Shown here: positions 62,951-64,000 of the stretch, in pieces
Position numbering within the stretch: position 1 is the stretch's first letter
Layout of the letters: the number at the start of each line of letters is the position of its first letter
The notes under the pieces: generated by a model
Databases searched by the model: none
Told to the model about the DNA's origin: nothing
What the model saw: only the letters and a program-made list of their open reading frames with translations
NCBI GenBank assembly: GCA_019925095.2
Contig: CM034402.1
Coordinates: forward strand, 7,079,501-7,143,500
DNA length: 64,000 nucleotides
Direction of reading: 5' to 3'
From: Dendrolimus kikuchii
Taxonomy: Eukaryota > Arthropoda > Insecta > Lepidoptera > Lasiocampidae
Made by a program: the position numbers and the translations under genes

Positions 62951-64000
62951 GTGCTTCTATTTTAAGTACTGTCCCACACAATTTATGTTTCGAGCCAGTA
63001 TAAAAGTATTCACGAGGAATTAATTTTTATATTCTTTAATCAAATAAGCACTAAGAGAAAACCAGTTTCATATAAAGCCTCGGCCGTTTTATAAGTTTTT
63101 GAGATTAAACTTCGGAGTTTTTGCAATAACTAAAAAGTCTGTCACATTTTACGAAGAAAATATCATCCAAATGCATGGTTCTTCTTAAAAAATTATTGAT
63201 GCCCTATAACTTTGTTTAATTTTTCCAAAATATATAAAATTTGTTCTAAGTCCTCGTCAGAAAACTCTAATTAGACATATGTAAATAAAAATTAAACAAC
63301 TAGAATTGGTTTTAATTGGCGAATTTATTAAATTCAATCACTATTAACTTCCAGTAATTGAAGTACTTACACAAAATAAACTTGCTATTCAAAAAAGGTA
63401 CTTTTCAAAAGAGAAGTCACAACACAATCAAATCATCATGTTATGTACATACACAAGTTTTCTTAGAGACTATCACAAATTATTACACACAAAACTGTCA
63501 TCTAGTCTCGTTTGCACTTTCAAGGTGAGAACAAGACATTTCTTTATTGTATATGGGAATGTAAAAAATACATTTAACTGTATAACCGGACATTTAGCCC
63601 AAATAAAAAAAATACATAGTACAATTGAAAATTATTGTAATATGCATTTTGCAATCCACAAAGGCGAGCGGGCTTTGGTTGAACATATACATGCACATTG
63701 CAATGATGTGCGTGTCGTATTCTGACGCATCGATCATTTGGAAGCTTGCCATCCAATCATATCCGCTTTTGGTCCCACGCACACAGATACGTATTTACTT
63801 CAGGTCAAAGCACTTTCGTCTTCGTGAATTGCAAGAACTATAACAGTGAAATTCATATTAATAATGGCATACCACGTGATTAACTTGTATAATAACTTAA
63901 TAAGGCGCTGTGCTCATCTAAGTAATATGATTTCTATATGACTTATATGTAGTAGAGGCGGGTAGGTTCAAATACAATTCGGAGCTGCATTCCGACGTGG
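62951..64000. other. 3' flank of the 541-aa ORF, no further gene recognised
   Basis: AT-rich. AATAAA at 63284-63289 is a plausible polyadenylation signal for a 340-nt 3' UTR; others are possible. Overlapping frames of 60-95 codons at 63438-63843 on both strands shadow one another and have no recognisable product. Confidence 0.45.

Overview
The window looks like nuclear DNA of a lepidopteran insect (moth or butterfly). It is AT-rich and intron-scale, and it is packed with degraded retroposons. These include RTE-, R1-, CR1/Jockey-like and restriction-endonuclease-type LINE remnants, tRNA-headed SINEs, a Tc1 transposase relic and many palindromic (foldback) elements. Several short tails, such as the LINE 3' end with a TATG/ACAT-repeat tail and the 3' end reading TTGCCTGGAAGAGATCGCTT, are ones I associate with Lepidoptera. 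No species can be named from sequence alone, and I see no bona fide rRNA gene, tRNA gene, CRISPR array or operon.

Layout. 1-2.5 kb: 5' part of an RTE-type LINE on the minus strand, uninterrupted for 759 codons and cut only by the window edge. 2.5-36 kb: AT-rich intergenic or intronic DNA with short fragments of at least a dozen repeat families, a dead Tc1 transposase (22.0-22.7 kb), six pieces of a LINE-type C-terminal domain and some GC-richer islands that may be regulatory. 36.2-39.3 kb: a decayed R1-like LINE (zinc-knuckle gag, APE endonuclease, reverse transcriptase) with a SINE-like element inserted in it and an internal deletion joining its RT to its 3' end. 39.3-45.5 kb: possible regulatory islands, a TA-flanked foldback element, two RTE fragments placed head to head, and older repeats. 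45.6-47.3 kb: CR1-like LINE end plus a composite repeat found again, inverted, at 55.4-56.2 kb. 48-58 kb: repeat mosaic with a palindromic element flanked by a perfect 15-bp duplication. 59.3-60.2 kb: a segment with 26-bp inverted ends and a 136-codon ORF. 60.4-61.1 kb: a retroposed transcript end with target-site duplication.

The only convincing host-type gene is at 61325-62950 (+), an unbroken 541-codon ORF for an acidic, Ser/Asn-rich protein of unknown function with recurrent tryptophan-centred motifs and a Cys-Cys-Lys C-terminus. All else is mobile DNA, its debris, or unannotatable AT-rich sequence. Many insertions can be ordered in time because TSDs or empty-site paralogues are visible inside the window.
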